Shown here in pieces: positions 55,944-64,000 of a DNA stretch of 64,000 bases. This stretch comes from Frigidibacter mobilis (GTDB lineage Bacteria > Pseudomonadota > Alphaproteobacteria > Rhodobacterales > Rhodobacteraceae). The stretch spans positions 3,702,501-3,766,500 of the forward strand of contig NZ_CP012661.1 in NCBI RefSeq assembly GCF_001620265.1, written 5' to 3'. Numbering within the stretch: the stretch's first letter is position 1; every line of letters begins with the position of its first letter. The position numbers and the translations under genes are program-made. Below the pieces are notes generated by a model. It worked only from the letters and a program-made list of their open reading frames with translations, ran no database searches and was not told where the DNA came from.

Positions 55944-56687
55944 TCAGCTGAAGAACATGCCGCCATTGATGTCAACATTGGCCCCGGTGATGAAGGCCGA
56001 ATCCTCGCAGGCGAGAAACAGCACCAGGTTGGCGATATCCTCGGGCGTGCCCTGCCGTTTTACGGGGGTCGCGGCCTCGACATTGCGGCGGACCTCGTCC
56101 TTGGTGTGGACGTTGTGGAAATCGGTGTCGATCATGCCGGGGCAGAGCGCATTGACGCGGACGTGGGGCCCAAGTTCCTTGGCCAGGCCCCGCGTCATCG
56201 TCATCACCGCGCCCTTGGAGGTGGCATAGGGGATCGCCCCTGGCCCGCCGCCATCGCGGCCCGCCTGGCTGGCAAGGTTGACGATTGCCCCCTTTGGCAT
56301 GTACGGCAGGCATTCCTTGATCATCAGGAAGGTACTGGTCAGGTTCAGGTCCATCACCGCGCGCCAATGCTCCAGCGACATCTCGGTCATCTTCTTGCGC
56401 CCGATCATGCCCCCGGAATTATTGACGAGGATATCGACACCGCCGAACTCTTCCACCGTCCGGGCGACAAGGGCCCCGACATCCGCTTCTGAACTAAGGT
56501 CTCCTTGCAAGGCAAACGCCCCGCCGCCCTTGGCACGGATCTCTTCGGCCGTGCGCTCGGCACCGGCGGCGCTTGCAAAGTAATTGATAGCGACCCTGGC
56601 CCCTTCCGCCGCCAGCCGCAGGGCGCAGGCGCGCCCGATGTCGCGGCCGCCACCTGTCACGATTGCAGTTTTTCCATCAAGTTTCAT
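55944..56687 (-). CDS. Short-chain dehydrogenase, probable DEH (4-deoxy-5-keto uronate) reductase
   Basis: 247 residues. Classical SDR: cofactor motif TGGGRDIGRA, NNSGG, and a catalytic Ser-Tyr-Lys set in NLASQAGRDGGGPGAIPYAT followed by SKGAV. It ends with the usual GANVDINGG. In Agrobacterium fabrum the gene after the PL15 alginate lyase (Atu3026) encodes the reductase converting DEH to 2-keto-3-deoxygluconate. The same order here supports that role. KDG kinase and aldolase genes are not in the window. The start overlaps the lyase stop by 4 bp. Confidence 0.85.
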   Translation of the reverse strand: MKLDGKTAIVTGGGRDIGRACALRLAAEGARVAINYFASAAGAERTAEEIRAKGGGAFALQGDLSSEADVGALVARTVEEFGGVDILVNNSGGMIGRKKMTEMSLEHWRAVMDLNLTSTFLMIKECLPYMPKGAIVNLASQAGRDGGGPGAIPYATSKGAVMTMTRGLAKELGPHVRVNALCPGMIDTDFHNVHTKDEVRRNVEAATPVKRQGTPEDIANLVLFLACEDSAFITGANVDINGGMFFS

Positions 56688-59047
56688 ACAGTTTCCCTCT
56701 TGGCACGGCTTGGGGTCGACGCAGAGCCGACATCGAATGTCTTGGGGATCACGACCTTGAAGGTCCGGTCCTGGGCGTCAGTGAAGTAGAGATTGCAGTC
56801 GTAACCCTGGTCATCGAGGAACGAGAACACGCGCCGCGGGGCCGCAACCGGATAGGGTACAATCAGCGTTGCGATCTGATGCCGCATCGCTTTGGGGAAA
56901 CTGGCGGTCAGGCAGGTGCTGACCGCCAGCCCCGCGATTTCGGACGGATCGACGCCGGGGAAACCGGTTTCTTGTGAGAGCTTCGGCGCGCCGGCCTCGG
57001 ACCACAGGATCTGGCCATAGAAGCCCGCCCGCTCGCCGATATAGCGGAAAGAGCTGTCGCCCAGGGCCATCGGCGCATTGGCGTGCAGTCGCCAATCAAT
57101 GGCGACGGGTTCGTCCGCGCCGATGTCGTCGACGATGACGAGATATTCGTTGTTCACCACATACACATCGCGCAGCACCGAGGTCACGGCAGGTGACAGC
57201 AGCTTGTAGGCTGCCGTCGCATCACCGCGGATGAAGACATGATCGCCCCTGTCCTCGGCCGTCACGATCCTGCCCGCGGCAGCCATCGCCTGCGCCTTGT
57301 TGTCGCCCGAATACTGCCCCTTGCCGTCGATCAGGATGGCGTTCTTCGACCGGGTCTCGCGGCGCCAGTGCTTGTGCATGGTGCTGTTGAAGGCGACGTA
57401 ATGCCCCGACTGGATCACCAGATCCTCGCCAAAGGCGGCAAGGCAGAAGGCGTTCTGGTCGCCGTGGCTATGGCTGATCGACCCGAAGGGCGAGGATTTC
57501 ATCACGAACTGGAGATGCTCGCCCGGATCCTGCATCCGGTGCTGGATCGCCACCCAGCCGGTGCCCCTGAACCAGCGGAAGCAGTCGCCCTCGGCCGGAG
57601 CCTCCCCCTCGATGATCGGGAAATCGGACCGATACAGCATCTCGTCGAAATTGAAGTCCCACCAGCCCCAGTTGTAGAAAGCCGTTTCGGTGCCCGGGTT
57701 GGTGCGGCGGATCTCGTCGTAATACCACTGATAGGCGCCATTGCCGGTAACGCCGGCGAACTGGCGCAGGTTGTAGCCAATCTTGACCGAGGGCAGATCG
57801 CCCAGGGAACTGTCATCGCCAAAGGTCGCGCGGCGGGTGTCCGGCGCCTTGGTGTAAAGCGGGAAATCCCCGGTCTTCTGGAAGAACGGACGGCGGTAGA
57901 GATCCAGCCCGCAATAGCCCTTCAGCAGGTTGGCCGCGTCGATCAGATAGGCCATGCCGGTCATCCAGTAATGCGGCCCCTCGGCCCAGCCACCATCCTC
58001 ATCGCCCCAGGGCGAATAGAGCGTGAACAGGAACTCCGCCGAGTAATGCAGCCACGCCTCGGCCTCGGGTTCGTCGTCCAGCAGCGCGATCGCCGCCGGG
58101 ATCAGCACCGCCGACACGGCACGCACGGCGTGACTGTCAAAGGGGAAGAGATGGATCTTGGCGTTCTTGATGATGTGGTCGGCAGTCTCGCGCGTGCGCA
58201 CTAGAAGGGCCTCGCGGACCAGCGCCCGCTCTTCCTCGGTCAGCTGGTCATGCAGCCAGTCATAGCCCCAGGCCAGCGCCAGATTCACCCGGAACGCCCA
58301 TTCGTCGGTATAGACGCGCGAGGTGGTGCCGGCGGGGTTCCACGCGGCCGCGCTGAGCAGCCACTGCTTCGCCCGGTCCAGCATCGCCTGATCGCCGGTC
58401 ACCTGCCCGCCGATGGCCATGTGGCGGATTGCGTATAGCAGTTCCTGGCAGTCGATATAGGTCTGGCGCCAGACCGAGGCGGTGCGCCTGTGGCCCGGAT
58501 AACCCGCAGGCTCTGCCATGATCTCGCGGTCCATCCAGGGCAGCACCGACGCTTCGTAAAACCTCGCCCAGGTACAGTGGTCCGGGTCGGCCGCAACAGA
58601 TGCCCTGAACTCTGCCAGCCGGCCCGGAGTCAGCCACAGCCGCGGGTGGGCACGGGTAGCGGCCTTGAAGCGCACATCGCGCGCAGGCAGCGGCGTTTCG
58701 GGCAAGCCCGCCGCAACGTGGAAGCTGCGCGTCTTGCTCCAGCCCGTCACCGGCGCGCCGGTCCTGGGATCGCAGACCGCGTAGGACCAGTGGTGCTTGC
58801 CCGGCTCCAGCACCGCATCAGGCGTGAAGAAATTCAGCGGCAGGCGCGTGAAGACCCGGGTGCCGCTGGCCGGAAACGCCGGATCGGCCGAGATCCGCAG
58901 CACATAGGTCGCCTCGTCCTCGATCACCGGCAGCCAGGAAAAGCGCGGCGGGTTCTCCACGATCCTGGCAGCCTCGGCGGGTGCATAGCGGACGGTCAGG
59001 CCCCCGGTCTTGGGTTCATCGAGCGCAGGAAGGGAGTTTCCAGACAT
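56684..59047 (-). CDS. Oligoalginate lyase, PL15-type (heparinase II/III-like)
   Basis: 787 residues, close to Atu3025 (776 as I recall). The N-terminal beta domain (~1-110, FSWLPVIEDEATYVLRISAD) and alpha/alpha barrel (~130-400) precede the heparinase II/III beta-sheet domain (SISHSHGDQNAFCLAAFGED, ~505). H306 (PFDSHAVRAV) and Y360 (EGPHYWMTG) have the same 54-residue spacing as the catalytic His311/Tyr365 pair reported for Atu3025. No signal peptide is present, so it acts in the cytoplasm, releasing unsaturated monouronates from imported oligoalginate. The ribosome-binding site is weak. A GC-rich stem-loop separates it from algQ. Confidence 0.9.
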   Translation of the reverse strand: MSGNSLPALDEPKTGGLTVRYAPAEAARIVENPPRFSWLPVIEDEATYVLRISADPAFPASGTRVFTRLPLNFFTPDAVLEPGKHHWSYAVCDPRTGAPVTGWSKTRSFHVAAGLPETPLPARDVRFKAATRAHPRLWLTPGRLAEFRASVAADPDHCTWARFYEASVLPWMDREIMAEPAGYPGHRRTASVWRQTYIDCQELLYAIRHMAIGGQVTGDQAMLDRAKQWLLSAAAWNPAGTTSRVYTDEWAFRVNLALAWGYDWLHDQLTEEERALVREALLVRTRETADHIIKNAKIHLFPFDSHAVRAVSAVLIPAAIALLDDEPEAEAWLHYSAEFLFTLYSPWGDEDGGWAEGPHYWMTGMAYLIDAANLLKGYCGLDLYRRPFFQKTGDFPLYTKAPDTRRATFGDDSSLGDLPSVKIGYNLRQFAGVTGNGAYQWYYDEIRRTNPGTETAFYNWGWWDFNFDEMLYRSDFPIIEGEAPAEGDCFRWFRGTGWVAIQHRMQDPGEHLQFVMKSSPFGSISHSHGDQNAFCLAAFGEDLVIQSGHYVAFNSTMHKHWRRETRSKNAILIDGKGQYSGDNKAQAMAAAGRIVTAEDRGDHVFIRGDATAAYKLLSPAVTSVLRDVYVVNNEYLVIVDDIGADEPVAIDWRLHANAPMALGDSSFRYIGERAGFYGQILWSEAGAPKLSQETGFPGVDPSEIAGLAVSTCLTASFPKAMRHQIATLIVPYPVAAPRRVFSFLDDQGYDCNLYFTDAQDRTFKVVIPKTFDVGSASTPSRAKRETV

Positions 59048-59077
59048 CGGATCGCTTTCTCGTCAGGTTTGGTGGGA

Positions 59078-59105
59078 GGGGCCGCGGCCAGGGCGGCCGC
59101 GCCCC
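59078..59105 (-). other. Stem-loop after the alginate-binding-protein gene
   Basis: GGGGCCGCGGCC (59078-59089) pairs with GGCCGCGCCCC (59095-59105), 11 pairs with one bulged base, 7 nt past the algQ stop. It is placed like the stem-loops after the other binding-protein genes in this window. Confidence 0.6.
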
Positions 59106-59112
59106 GGAAGGG

Positions 59113-60657
59113 TCAGCCGTATTGCCGCTTGTAGGCCGAGTTCATCACGTCAATGACGTCCTGATAGCGCATCTTGGCCAGCGTCGCGGTGTAGCTGTCC
59201 CAATCGGCATCGACATTGCCCGAGCCAAGGATCCAGGCCTGCTGGCGTTCCAGCATGTAGGTCAGGATCGACGGCCAGTAGCGGTCATAGACGGCCTGCT
59301 CTTCCTTGGTGAACGATACGCCGAGGAAGTCGGGGATCAGCAGGTCGTTCGCCTCGTAGAGCTCGATACCCTTCAGCGCCGCATCACTGGTCCACTGGAT
59401 TTCATAGCGGTAGTCCTGCCAGAAACCGCGCTGGATCTGCGCGCCGACCAGATACATCTGGCTGTTGACGGGGGAATCGCTCTTCAGCACGTCGGGCTTG
59501 TAGACCGGCTCGCCATCAACCATGTTCCAAGTCTCGCCCTCGACACCGAAGTTGGCCAGCAGACGCCCTTCTTCGGTGAACCAAAAGTCGAAATATTTGA
59601 TCGTCTCGACCGGGTGTTTGTTCATGTAGCTGATCGCCCAGCCATCGGGCTTGATCGGGATACGGCGATGCTCCTCCATCCGCACGCCGCTGACCGAGGC
59701 TGGCGGCAGGAACGGGATGAAATTCAGCCCTTCGACCCTGTCCTGCAACGCCTCGTTGTAGCCCGAAGTCGATGCGAACCAGTCATGGGTCGACCCGCCA
59801 AGGTTTTCCGACAGCAGGTAATCGCGCGAGCTGGACCCGCGGGTGAAGATCTCGGGGTCGATCAGGCCCTCGGCATACCATTGGGCGATGTTCTTGATGC
59901 CCTTGCGGTAGGCTTCCTGCGCGTAGGGGTGCCGGACCTCGCCACCATCGACATAGAAATCGTGATAGGTATCCGACCCGCTCGACCGGCCGTCCCACAG
60001 CGTGACAAGGCGGATCACCTCTTCCCACTGGCGCGCAAAGAACGGGATCTCGTCCTTCTTGCCATTGCCATTGGGATCTTGCTCGCGGAACGCCTTCAGG
60101 ACCTGATAGTATTCCTCGACATTGTCCGGCTGCTCCAGGCCCAACTTGTCCAGCCAGTCCTGGCGGATGTACCAGGCGCGGCCGAACTTCCCGTCGGGCA
60201 GGTAGGGGATGTAATAGACATTGCCATCCCAGGACGCGATCGCCTGCCACAGTTCCGGCCGTTCGTCGAAGAACGCCTTGATGCTCGGGGCGTGCTCCTC
60301 GATCAGATCGTTCAGCGGCACAAAGGCGCCTTCCGGTCCGTATTGGTTGACCGCGTCCTTGATCCGGTGGCCGCCAACGATATCGGGCAGGTTGCCTTGC
60401 GCCAGCAGCAGGTTCATCGCCTCGTTATGGTCGGTGGAATTCTTGCCCGCCGTCCTGTCGATCAGGTGGATGTTGGTCATCTTCCGCGCGGCAAGCTCGA
60501 CGGGATAGGCCTCGTTGTAGCCTTGCGCACGGGGCCAGTGCATGTGGATCGTCAGTTGCAGCGGATCGTCGACGATCTTGTGGGTTTCGTCCGCCAAGAC
60601 CGGCGCGCTCAGCGCCGTAGTGCCCAGAACGGCAAGGGTCAGCGTCAGATTTCGCAT
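59113..60657 (-). CDS. algQ: Alginate-oligosaccharide-binding protein (AlgQ-like)
   Basis: 514 residues with a signal peptide (MRNLTLTLAVLGTTALSAPV, then LADE) and an AGGAGG ribosome-binding site. The mature protein resembles Sphingomonas AlgQ1/AlgQ2 along its length: LQLTIHMHWPR, LPDIVGGHRIKDAVNQYGPE, GAFVPLNDLIEEHAPSIKAF, FREQDPNGNGKKDEIPF (a calcium-binding EF-hand-like loop, as in AlgQ), DGRSSGSDTYHDFY, GGSTHDWFAST and IKPDGWAISYMNKHPVETIK. It should capture alginate or related uronate oligomers in the periplasm for the AlgM1/M2/S importer. Confidence 0.88.
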   Translation of the reverse strand: MRNLTLTLAVLGTTALSAPVLADETHKIVDDPLQLTIHMHWPRAQGYNEAYPVELAARKMTNIHLIDRTAGKNSTDHNEAMNLLLAQGNLPDIVGGHRIKDAVNQYGPEGAFVPLNDLIEEHAPSIKAFFDERPELWQAIASWDGNVYYIPYLPDGKFGRAWYIRQDWLDKLGLEQPDNVEEYYQVLKAFREQDPNGNGKKDEIPFFARQWEEVIRLVTLWDGRSSGSDTYHDFYVDGGEVRHPYAQEAYRKGIKNIAQWYAEGLIDPEIFTRGSSSRDYLLSENLGGSTHDWFASTSGYNEALQDRVEGLNFIPFLPPASVSGVRMEEHRRIPIKPDGWAISYMNKHPVETIKYFDFWFTEEGRLLANFGVEGETWNMVDGEPVYKPDVLKSDSPVNSQMYLVGAQIQRGFWQDYRYEIQWTSDAALKGIELYEANDLLIPDFLGVSFTKEEQAVYDRYWPSILTYMLERQQAWILGSGNVDADWDSYTATLAKMRYQDVIDVMNSAYKRQYG

Positions 60658-60682
60658 GGTCTCCTCCTCTTGCGAAACGCAG

Positions 60683-61563
60683 TCATTCCTTCACCCCGCC
60701 CAGCAAGATGCCCTTGCTGAAATACTTCTGGAGGAAGGGTAGATAATCAGGATCGGGATGATCGAGCAGACGATGATCGCGGCGCTGACCGTTTCGAACG
60801 AATAGGCAGAACTCATCAGGGTGTTGGCGAACTCCTCGTCATCCGACAGCGCGACGATGACCTGGCGCAGGTAGACCTGCAGCGGGATCTTGTCCTTGTC
60901 CTGAAGCAGGACCATCGCCCAGAAGAACCCGTTCCAGCGCGCCACGATGCAGAACAGCGCTACGGTGGCGATCGCGGGTTTCGACAGCGGCATGTAGACC
61001 TTCCACAGCACCTGAAACTCGTTGGCGCCGTCCATGCGTGCGGCTTCTTCAAAACTCTGCGGGATCGCCTCGAAGAAGTTGCGCAGCAAGATGATATTGA
61101 AGCCGTTGACCGCGAAGCCGATGATGATGCCGAAATAGCTATCCAGCAGGCCAAGGTCGCGCATGTTCAGGAAGAACGGGATCAGCCCGGCATTGAACCA
61201 CATGGTGAAGGCAACCATCAGGTTCCAGAACCGCCGCCCATAAAGCTGCTGCCGCGACAGCGCATAGGCGCCGGGAATGATGAACAGCAGGCTCATCAGC
61301 GTGCCGCCGATCGTGTAGATGAAGGTGTTGCGGTACGAGCTCCAGAACGCCGGTTCCGACAGCACCCGCTTGTAGGCCTCGAGCGTGAAGCCCACTGGGG
61401 TAAGCACCACATTTCCCGCCCGCGCCTCGAAACCGCTGCTCAGCGACAGAGAGGCAATGTAGATGAACGGGTACAGCGTCGAGATCGTGAACAGCCCGAT
61501 CAGCGCCATGTTGACGATGACGAACAGCCGGTCCCCGCGCGAGTAAAGGCTCATGTTAGCCAT
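60683..61563 (-). CDS. algM2: Alginate ABC transporter permease AlgM2-like, C-terminal frameshift
   Basis: LplC/AlgM2-type permease from the ATG at 61563 (ribosome-binding site AAGGGGG). Motifs: FIYIASLSLSSGFEARAG, IPGAYALSRQQLYGRRFWN, and the coupling loop EEAARMDGANEFQVLWKVYM. Near 60738 the frame shifts at a CCC run; without repair it ends SSRSISARASCWAG at 60691. One added C restores the family C-terminus FLQKYFSKGILLGGVKE and a stop at 60683, giving about 293 residues. The change affects only the last ~16 residues, so function may be little altered even if it is real. Confidence 0.88.
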
Positions 61564-61576
61564 TGCGTATCCCCCT

Positions 61577-62572
61577 TCACCACAGTGACGTGCGCGAATA
61601 GCGCTTCGAGATGGTGTTGGCGGTCATCACCAGCGCGAAAGCCACGATGGCGTTGAACAGGCCCGCGGCGGCGGCAAGATCGTATTGGCCGCCCTGGATG
61701 CCCTGCCGGTAGATGAAGGTGTTCACCACATCCGCCGTCTCGTAGGTCGCGGGCTGATACAGCAGGATAATCATCTCGAACGACACTTCGAGCATGTTGC
61801 CGATGCGGATAATCAGCATGATGATGATGGTCGGCAGGATCGACGGCAGCGTGATCTTCCAGATCATCTGCCAGCGCGAAGCCCCGTCCACCACCGCGCT
61901 TTCGTAAAGCGTGGGCGAGATCCCGGCGATGGCGGCGAGGTAGACGATGGACTGGAACCCCGCCTCCTGCCAGATGCCGGTGCCCACGAAGATCGGCCGG
62001 AACCACTCGGGCTTGGTCAGGAAGTAGACCGGATCCATGCCTAGCCAGCCCAGAAGCGTGTTCACGATCCCGGCCGAGGGCGAAAAGGCGGTGATGACAA
62101 TCCCCGCGATGATGACGGATGAGATGAAGTGCGGCAGGTAGACGATGGTCTGCGCGGCCTTCTTGAACTTCTGGTGCAGGACCTCGTTGAACATCACCGC
62201 CAGGATGATCGGCACCGGAAAGCCGAAGATCAGCCCGTAGAAGCTGATGATGACGGTGTTGCGCAACGCCCGCAGGAACTGGTCGTTGTTGAACAGCGTG
62301 TCGAAATGCTCCAGACCGATCCAGGGGCTGCCGGCCACGCCGCGGAACAGGCTGTAATCCTTGAACGCGATCTGCAGCCCGTACATCGGCTTGTAGAGGA
62401 AGATGACCAACCAGATGATGGTGGGAAGCAGCATCAAGTATAGCTGCCATTCGCGCTTCAGGTGATCGCCGATCCGCTGCACACGACGTCCGCGGCGATC
62501 CCGCTGCGCCTCGCGTGCCTCGATGACGATGGTTTCGGTGCGTTGGCCGGGGATGTCGGATGTCTCGCTCAT
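61577..62572 (-). CDS. algM1: Alginate ABC transporter permease AlgM1-like
   Basis: 331 residues. A basic N-terminus (about 40 residues, EAREAQRDRRGRRVQRIGDH) precedes the first helix (WQLYLMLLPTIIWLVIFLYK). LplB/AlgM1 family motifs: PMYGLQIAFKDYSLFRG, AGFQSIVYLAAIAGISPTLY and the coupling loop ESAVVDGASRWQMIWKITLP. It forms the channel with AlgM2. The start overlaps the algS stop by 4 bp; 13 bp separate it from algM2. Confidence 0.9.
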   Translation of the reverse strand: MSETSDIPGQRTETIVIEAREAQRDRRGRRVQRIGDHLKREWQLYLMLLPTIIWLVIFLYKPMYGLQIAFKDYSLFRGVAGSPWIGLEHFDTLFNNDQFLRALRNTVIISFYGLIFGFPVPIILAVMFNEVLHQKFKKAAQTIVYLPHFISSVIIAGIVITAFSPSAGIVNTLLGWLGMDPVYFLTKPEWFRPIFVGTGIWQEAGFQSIVYLAAIAGISPTLYESAVVDGASRWQMIWKITLPSILPTIIIMLIIRIGNMLEVSFEMIILLYQPATYETADVVNTFIYRQGIQGGQYDLAAAAGLFNAIVAFALVMTANTISKRYSRTSLW

Positions 62573-63672
62573 GACCGGGTTCCCTGACCGGCCAGCGCCT
62601 CGCCGGTCTGCGCGTCGAACACGCGGATCAGGTGCGGCGCGATGGTGAAGGCCGCGGCCTCTTCAAGCGCCTCGGCCCGCCCTACGGTGTTGGTGCGGAT
62701 GACAAAGGGTGCGCCTGCCAGCGCCGCGTGCAGCAGCGCCTCGGACCCCAGCGTCTCCACCAGGTCGAGATCCACCGGAACCGCCCCCGGCGCATCCCTG
62801 GCGGCAAGCTCCACAAATTCGGGCCGGATACCCAGAATGACCTCGCGGCTAGTGCCGTCCTGAAGCGCGGGCAACGGCGCCAGCGGAATCTGCGCACCAG
62901 CCACCTCGGCCACCGGGCCGGTGATGCCTTCTACGATCCGCGCCCTGACCATGTTCATTGGCGGCGAGCCAAGGAAGCCTGCAACGAAGATGTTGGCGGG
63001 GTGCAGGAACAGGTCTGTCGGGGTTCCGATCTGCTCGATCCGCCCGTTGTTCATCACCACGATCCGGTCGGCCAGCGTCATCGCCTCGACTTGATCGTGG
63101 GTGACATAGATGCTGGTCGCACCAAGGCGTTTGTGCAGGCGCTTGATCTCGGCCCGCATCTGGGTGCGCAGCTTGGCATCGAGGTTCGAGAGCGGCTCGT
63201 CGAACAGGAACACCTTGGGCCGCCGCACGATGGCGCGGCCCATCGCAACGCGCTGGCGCTGGCCGCCCGACAGGTCGGCCGGGCGCCGCTCCAGATACTC
63301 CGTCAGCCCCAGGATGCCGCTGACTTCCTTTACCGCCGCGGCGATGTCGGCCTTGCTTTCCCTGCGGATGCGCAACCCGAAGGCAATGTTGTCGGCAACG
63401 TTCAGGTGCGGATAAAGAGCGTAGTTCTGGAACACCATTGCCACGTCGCGGTCCTTGGGGGCAACGCGGTTCATCCGGCGCCCGTCGATGGTCAGGTCCC
63501 CGTCCGAGATTTCCTCCAGTCCGGCAATCATCCGCAGCGTCGTCGACTTGCCACAGCCCGAGGGGCCGACGAGTACCACGAACTCCTTCTCCTGCACTTC
63601 AAGGTCGATGCCATGCACAACCCGCAACGCGCCATAGGCCTTGACGATGCCCTCAAGACGAACTCCCGCCAT
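62569..63672 (-). CDS. algS: ABC transporter ATP-binding protein AlgS-like (MalK/UgpC type)
   Basis: 367 residues from the ATG at 63672 (MAGVRLEGIVKAYG), with GGGAGG upstream. Walker A GPSGCGKST, Q-loop FQNYALYPHLNVADNIAF, signature LSGGQRQRVAMGRAI, Walker B FLFDEPLSNLDAKLR and H-loop VTHDQVEAMTLADRI, followed by a C-terminal TOBE domain (about 270-360). It energises AlgM1/M2. It is the first gene of the operon algS-algM1-algM2-algQ-PL15-SDR-kdgF, divergent from the enolase-superfamily gene. Confidence 0.9.
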   Translation of the reverse strand: MAGVRLEGIVKAYGALRVVHGIDLEVQEKEFVVLVGPSGCGKSTTLRMIAGLEEISDGDLTIDGRRMNRVAPKDRDVAMVFQNYALYPHLNVADNIAFGLRIRRESKADIAAAVKEVSGILGLTEYLERRPADLSGGQRQRVAMGRAIVRRPKVFLFDEPLSNLDAKLRTQMRAEIKRLHKRLGATSIYVTHDQVEAMTLADRIVVMNNGRIEQIGTPTDLFLHPANIFVAGFLGSPPMNMVRARIVEGITGPVAEVAGAQIPLAPLPALQDGTSREVILGIRPEFVELAARDAPGAVPVDLDLVETLGSEALLHAALAGAPFVIRTNTVGRAEALEEAAAFTIAPHLIRVFDAQTGEALAGQGTRS

Positions 63673-63773
63673 CACGCCTCCCGTTCTCCGCGCGCCGTGT
63701 CGCTGGCGCGCCCTCCACCCCTCCCCTGCCCGAGTCAGCAACCGAAAATGCTTGCGATTCGTGCAAAGTTTAT

Positions 63774-63806
63774 ACTGGTATACTAGTCTTGCATCTGGGA
63801 TACTAG
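63774..63806. promoter_or_regulatory. Tandem GntR/FCD-type operators in the algS/dehydratase divergent promoter
   Basis: ACTGGTATACTAGT (63774-63787) is one mismatch from a perfect palindrome and close to TTGGTATACCAA, the site type of UxuR/ExuR-class (GntR, FCD) uronate regulators. A second copy, CTGGGATACTAG (63795-63806), lies exactly 20 bp downstream. TTTATA at 63769-63774 (TATAAA on the minus strand) could be the algS -10. A regulator bound here would control both directions; its gene is not in the window. Confidence 0.6.
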
Positions 63807-63842
63807 CGTTAGTTTCAGGAGTCGCCGGGCCGGGGAGCCGAC

Positions 63843-64000
63843 ATGAAAGTCATCGAAATCACCGTCACACCAATCGCCGTTCCGGACGTGCCCCTGGCCA
63901 ACACCAAGGGCGTTCATCAATCGGTGTTCCTGCGCTCGATCATCGAAGTGAAGACTGATACCGGACTTGTCGGCCTGTCCGAAACCTATGGGGCCAAACG
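63843..64000 (+). CDS. Enolase-superfamily sugar-acid dehydratase, N-terminal fragment (glucarate dehydratase-like)
   Basis: The first 52 residues are visible before the window ends. MKVIEITVTPIAVPDVPLAN, GVHQSVFLRSIIEVKTDTGL and VGLSETYGAKR match the N-terminal capping domain of mandelate racemase/muconate lactonising enzymes, closest in style to glucarate-dehydratase relatives (the GLVGLSETYG segment). The active-site barrel lies outside, so the substrate is open: glucarate, galactarate or another aldonate/aldarate. It is divergent from algS, sharing the tandem operators, which suggests joint control by a uronate-derived signal. Confidence 0.75.
   Translation, partial: MKVIEITVTPIAVPDVPLANTKGVHQSVFLRSIIEVKTDTGLVGLSETYGAK

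Noticed and set aside
58981..60720. 579-codon plus-strand frame opposite algQ
   Set aside because: Mirror of the alginate-binding-protein gene; its composition follows the complement of that gene.

Overview
The window is high-GC DNA (roughly two thirds G+C by eye) with tightly packed, often 4-bp-overlapping operons. Gene content points to an alphaproteobacterium, most likely Rhodobacterales: a mcp-cheW-cheR-cheB block, a urtABCDE urea importer, a rhizobial-type rhaRSTPQUK/rhaDI locus, an NDH-SelD fusion beside mnmH, and an Agrobacterium-like alginate locus. I cannot name the genus. No IS element, phage gene or CRISPR array was seen.

Layout. 1-2845: chemotaxis genes. 3464-11566: an FMN-dependent glutamate-synthase-like enzyme, a GntP-type permease, a tandem universal stress protein, a KefB/YbaL-type antiporter, an MltB-type transglycosylase and a DeoR regulator. 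11668-14856: an autotransporter whose passenger starts with an exonuclease/endonuclease/phosphatase (EEP) domain. 15025-17497: a copper-ATPase gene broken by five frameshifts. 17603-27534: a ten-gene minus-strand operon combining a peptide/opine-type ABC importer with two TIM-barrel epimerase-like proteins, a cytoplasmic phosphodiesterase-fold enzyme and two homologous half-size permeases. Its substrate is unknown and it is the best candidate here for an undescribed pathway. 27812-32151: tRNA-Met(CAU), the NDH-SelD fusion (three frameshifts) converging on mnmH, an L,D-transpeptidase and a DUF2892 protein. 32588-38212: urtABCDE without urease. 38296-42323: TonB receptor, PepSY-type protein and ferredoxin-reductase-like protein, probably for iron uptake. 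42580-44714: wreckage of an apiose/isoapionate catabolic locus. 44887-55457: a complete L-rhamnose import and catabolism locus. 55610-63672: an alginate-oligomer import and degradation operon, divergent from a sugar-acid dehydratase-like gene cut by the window end.

The right-hand 21 kb is devoted to plant and algal wall sugars (apiose relic, rhamnose, unsaturated uronates), which fits a bacterium living on plant or macroalgal material.

Two features cut across loci. First, eleven reading-frame breaks in five genes can each be repaired by adding one base to a short G/C run, which points to homopolymer under-calling rather than independent gene decay. Second, all four intact ABC solute-binding-protein genes that are followed by a downstream operon gene have a GC-rich stem-loop a few bases after their stop codon.
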